Shown here: positions 18,646 through 18,720 of the stretch, piece by piece
Position numbering within the stretch: the stretch's first letter is position 1
Layout of the letters: each line of letters opens with the position of its first letter
Assembly (NCBI RefSeq): GCF_000611645.1
Contig: NW_014012715.1
Location: 1-18,720 of the forward strand
Direction: 5' to 3'
DNA length: 18,720 bases
Source: Monoraphidium neglectum
Taxonomy: Eukaryota; Chlorophyta; Chlorophyceae; Sphaeropleales; Selenastraceae
Notes under the pieces: model-generated
Told to the model about the DNA's origin: nothing
The model's input: the letters and a program-made list of their open reading frames with translations, nothing else
The model's database searches: none
Translations under genes and position numbers: made by a program

Positions 18646-18720
18646 ACATGACTCACCAGAAGAGTGAGGGAGGCTGATGGCACCAGCTGTCAACCCTTGG
18701 ATTCTCCTAAGGCAAGTGCA
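18528..18720. repeat. CACCAGCTG / CTGCTG-rich low-complexity repeats at the window edge
   Basis: Short words CACCAGCTG (18526 and 18680 areas; a related CACCAGCTGGCACCAG at 18235-18250) and GCTGCTG recur. No coding frame is evident. The block probably runs past the window. Confidence 0.5.

Larger units (their letters stand above)
17820..18720. other. Repeat-rich spacer with no supported gene
   Basis: This 901-bp stretch is dominated by GTGAC/GTCAC, CACCAG and TGATGAC words, direct repeats and short palindromes. A minus-strand 140-codon ORF (18170-17748) includes PRGVVDSLLGRVEVVVIP, but it overlaps the retroelement remnant antisense and has no domain I recognise. The early part may be the 3' UTR of the retroelement. 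Confidence 0.55.

Overview
This window looks like nuclear DNA from a chlorophyte green alga, most likely a flagellated volvocine-type (Chlamydomonadales) relative. I infer this from several things. The genes are GC-rich and dense in GT-AG introns. TGTAA, the green-algal polyadenylation signal, lies downstream of four gene ends. The COX5C and COG5 proteins read like their plant homologues. A PIH1-domain (kintoun/MOT48-type) ciliary assembly factor is present, as is a retrotransposon tail of the algal L1 type. No tRNA, rRNA, CRISPR array, operon or prokaryotic signal was seen. The species cannot be fixed from sequence alone.

Layout: (1) 298-860, plus strand, a 3-exon gene for mitochondrial cytochrome c oxidase subunit 5c. 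(2) 1628-4427, minus strand, a 7-exon gene for a PIH1-domain protein with a 24-residue polyglutamine tract. (3) 5024-9369, minus strand, a 12-exon gene for the HSP90/HSP70 organising co-chaperone STI1/HOP (587 aa), rebuilt exon by exon with every phase consistent. (4) 9370-9752, a short shared upstream region. (5) 9753-13410, plus strand, a 6-exon gene for COG5, a subunit of the conserved oligomeric Golgi tether (852 aa). (6) 13929-14318, plus strand, an unrecognised 129-aa ORF. (7) 14523-16403, minus strand, an unrecognised gene of at least 3 exons whose protein carries about four divergent copies of a D-S/A-W-L/V-G motif. (8) 16404-18720, gene-poor and repeat-rich sequence. It holds a 5'-truncated non-LTR retrotransposon remnant (about 17391-17819) and a block with direct repeats and four copies of the palindrome TGACGTCA.

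Functional themes: STI1 and the PIH protein are head-to-tail neighbours, and both families work with HSP90. STI1 loads clients from HSP70 to HSP90, while PIH proteins link HSP90 and R2TP-like complexes to axonemal dynein assembly. STI1 and COG5 diverge from a 383-bp interval. COX5C and COG5 are housekeeping genes of mitochondrial respiration and Golgi trafficking.

All exon boundaries were called by eye from reading-frame continuity, splice consensus and remembered family conservation. The least certain boundaries are the first exon of the PIH gene, its exon 5/6 junction, and the 5' end of the W-G repeat gene.
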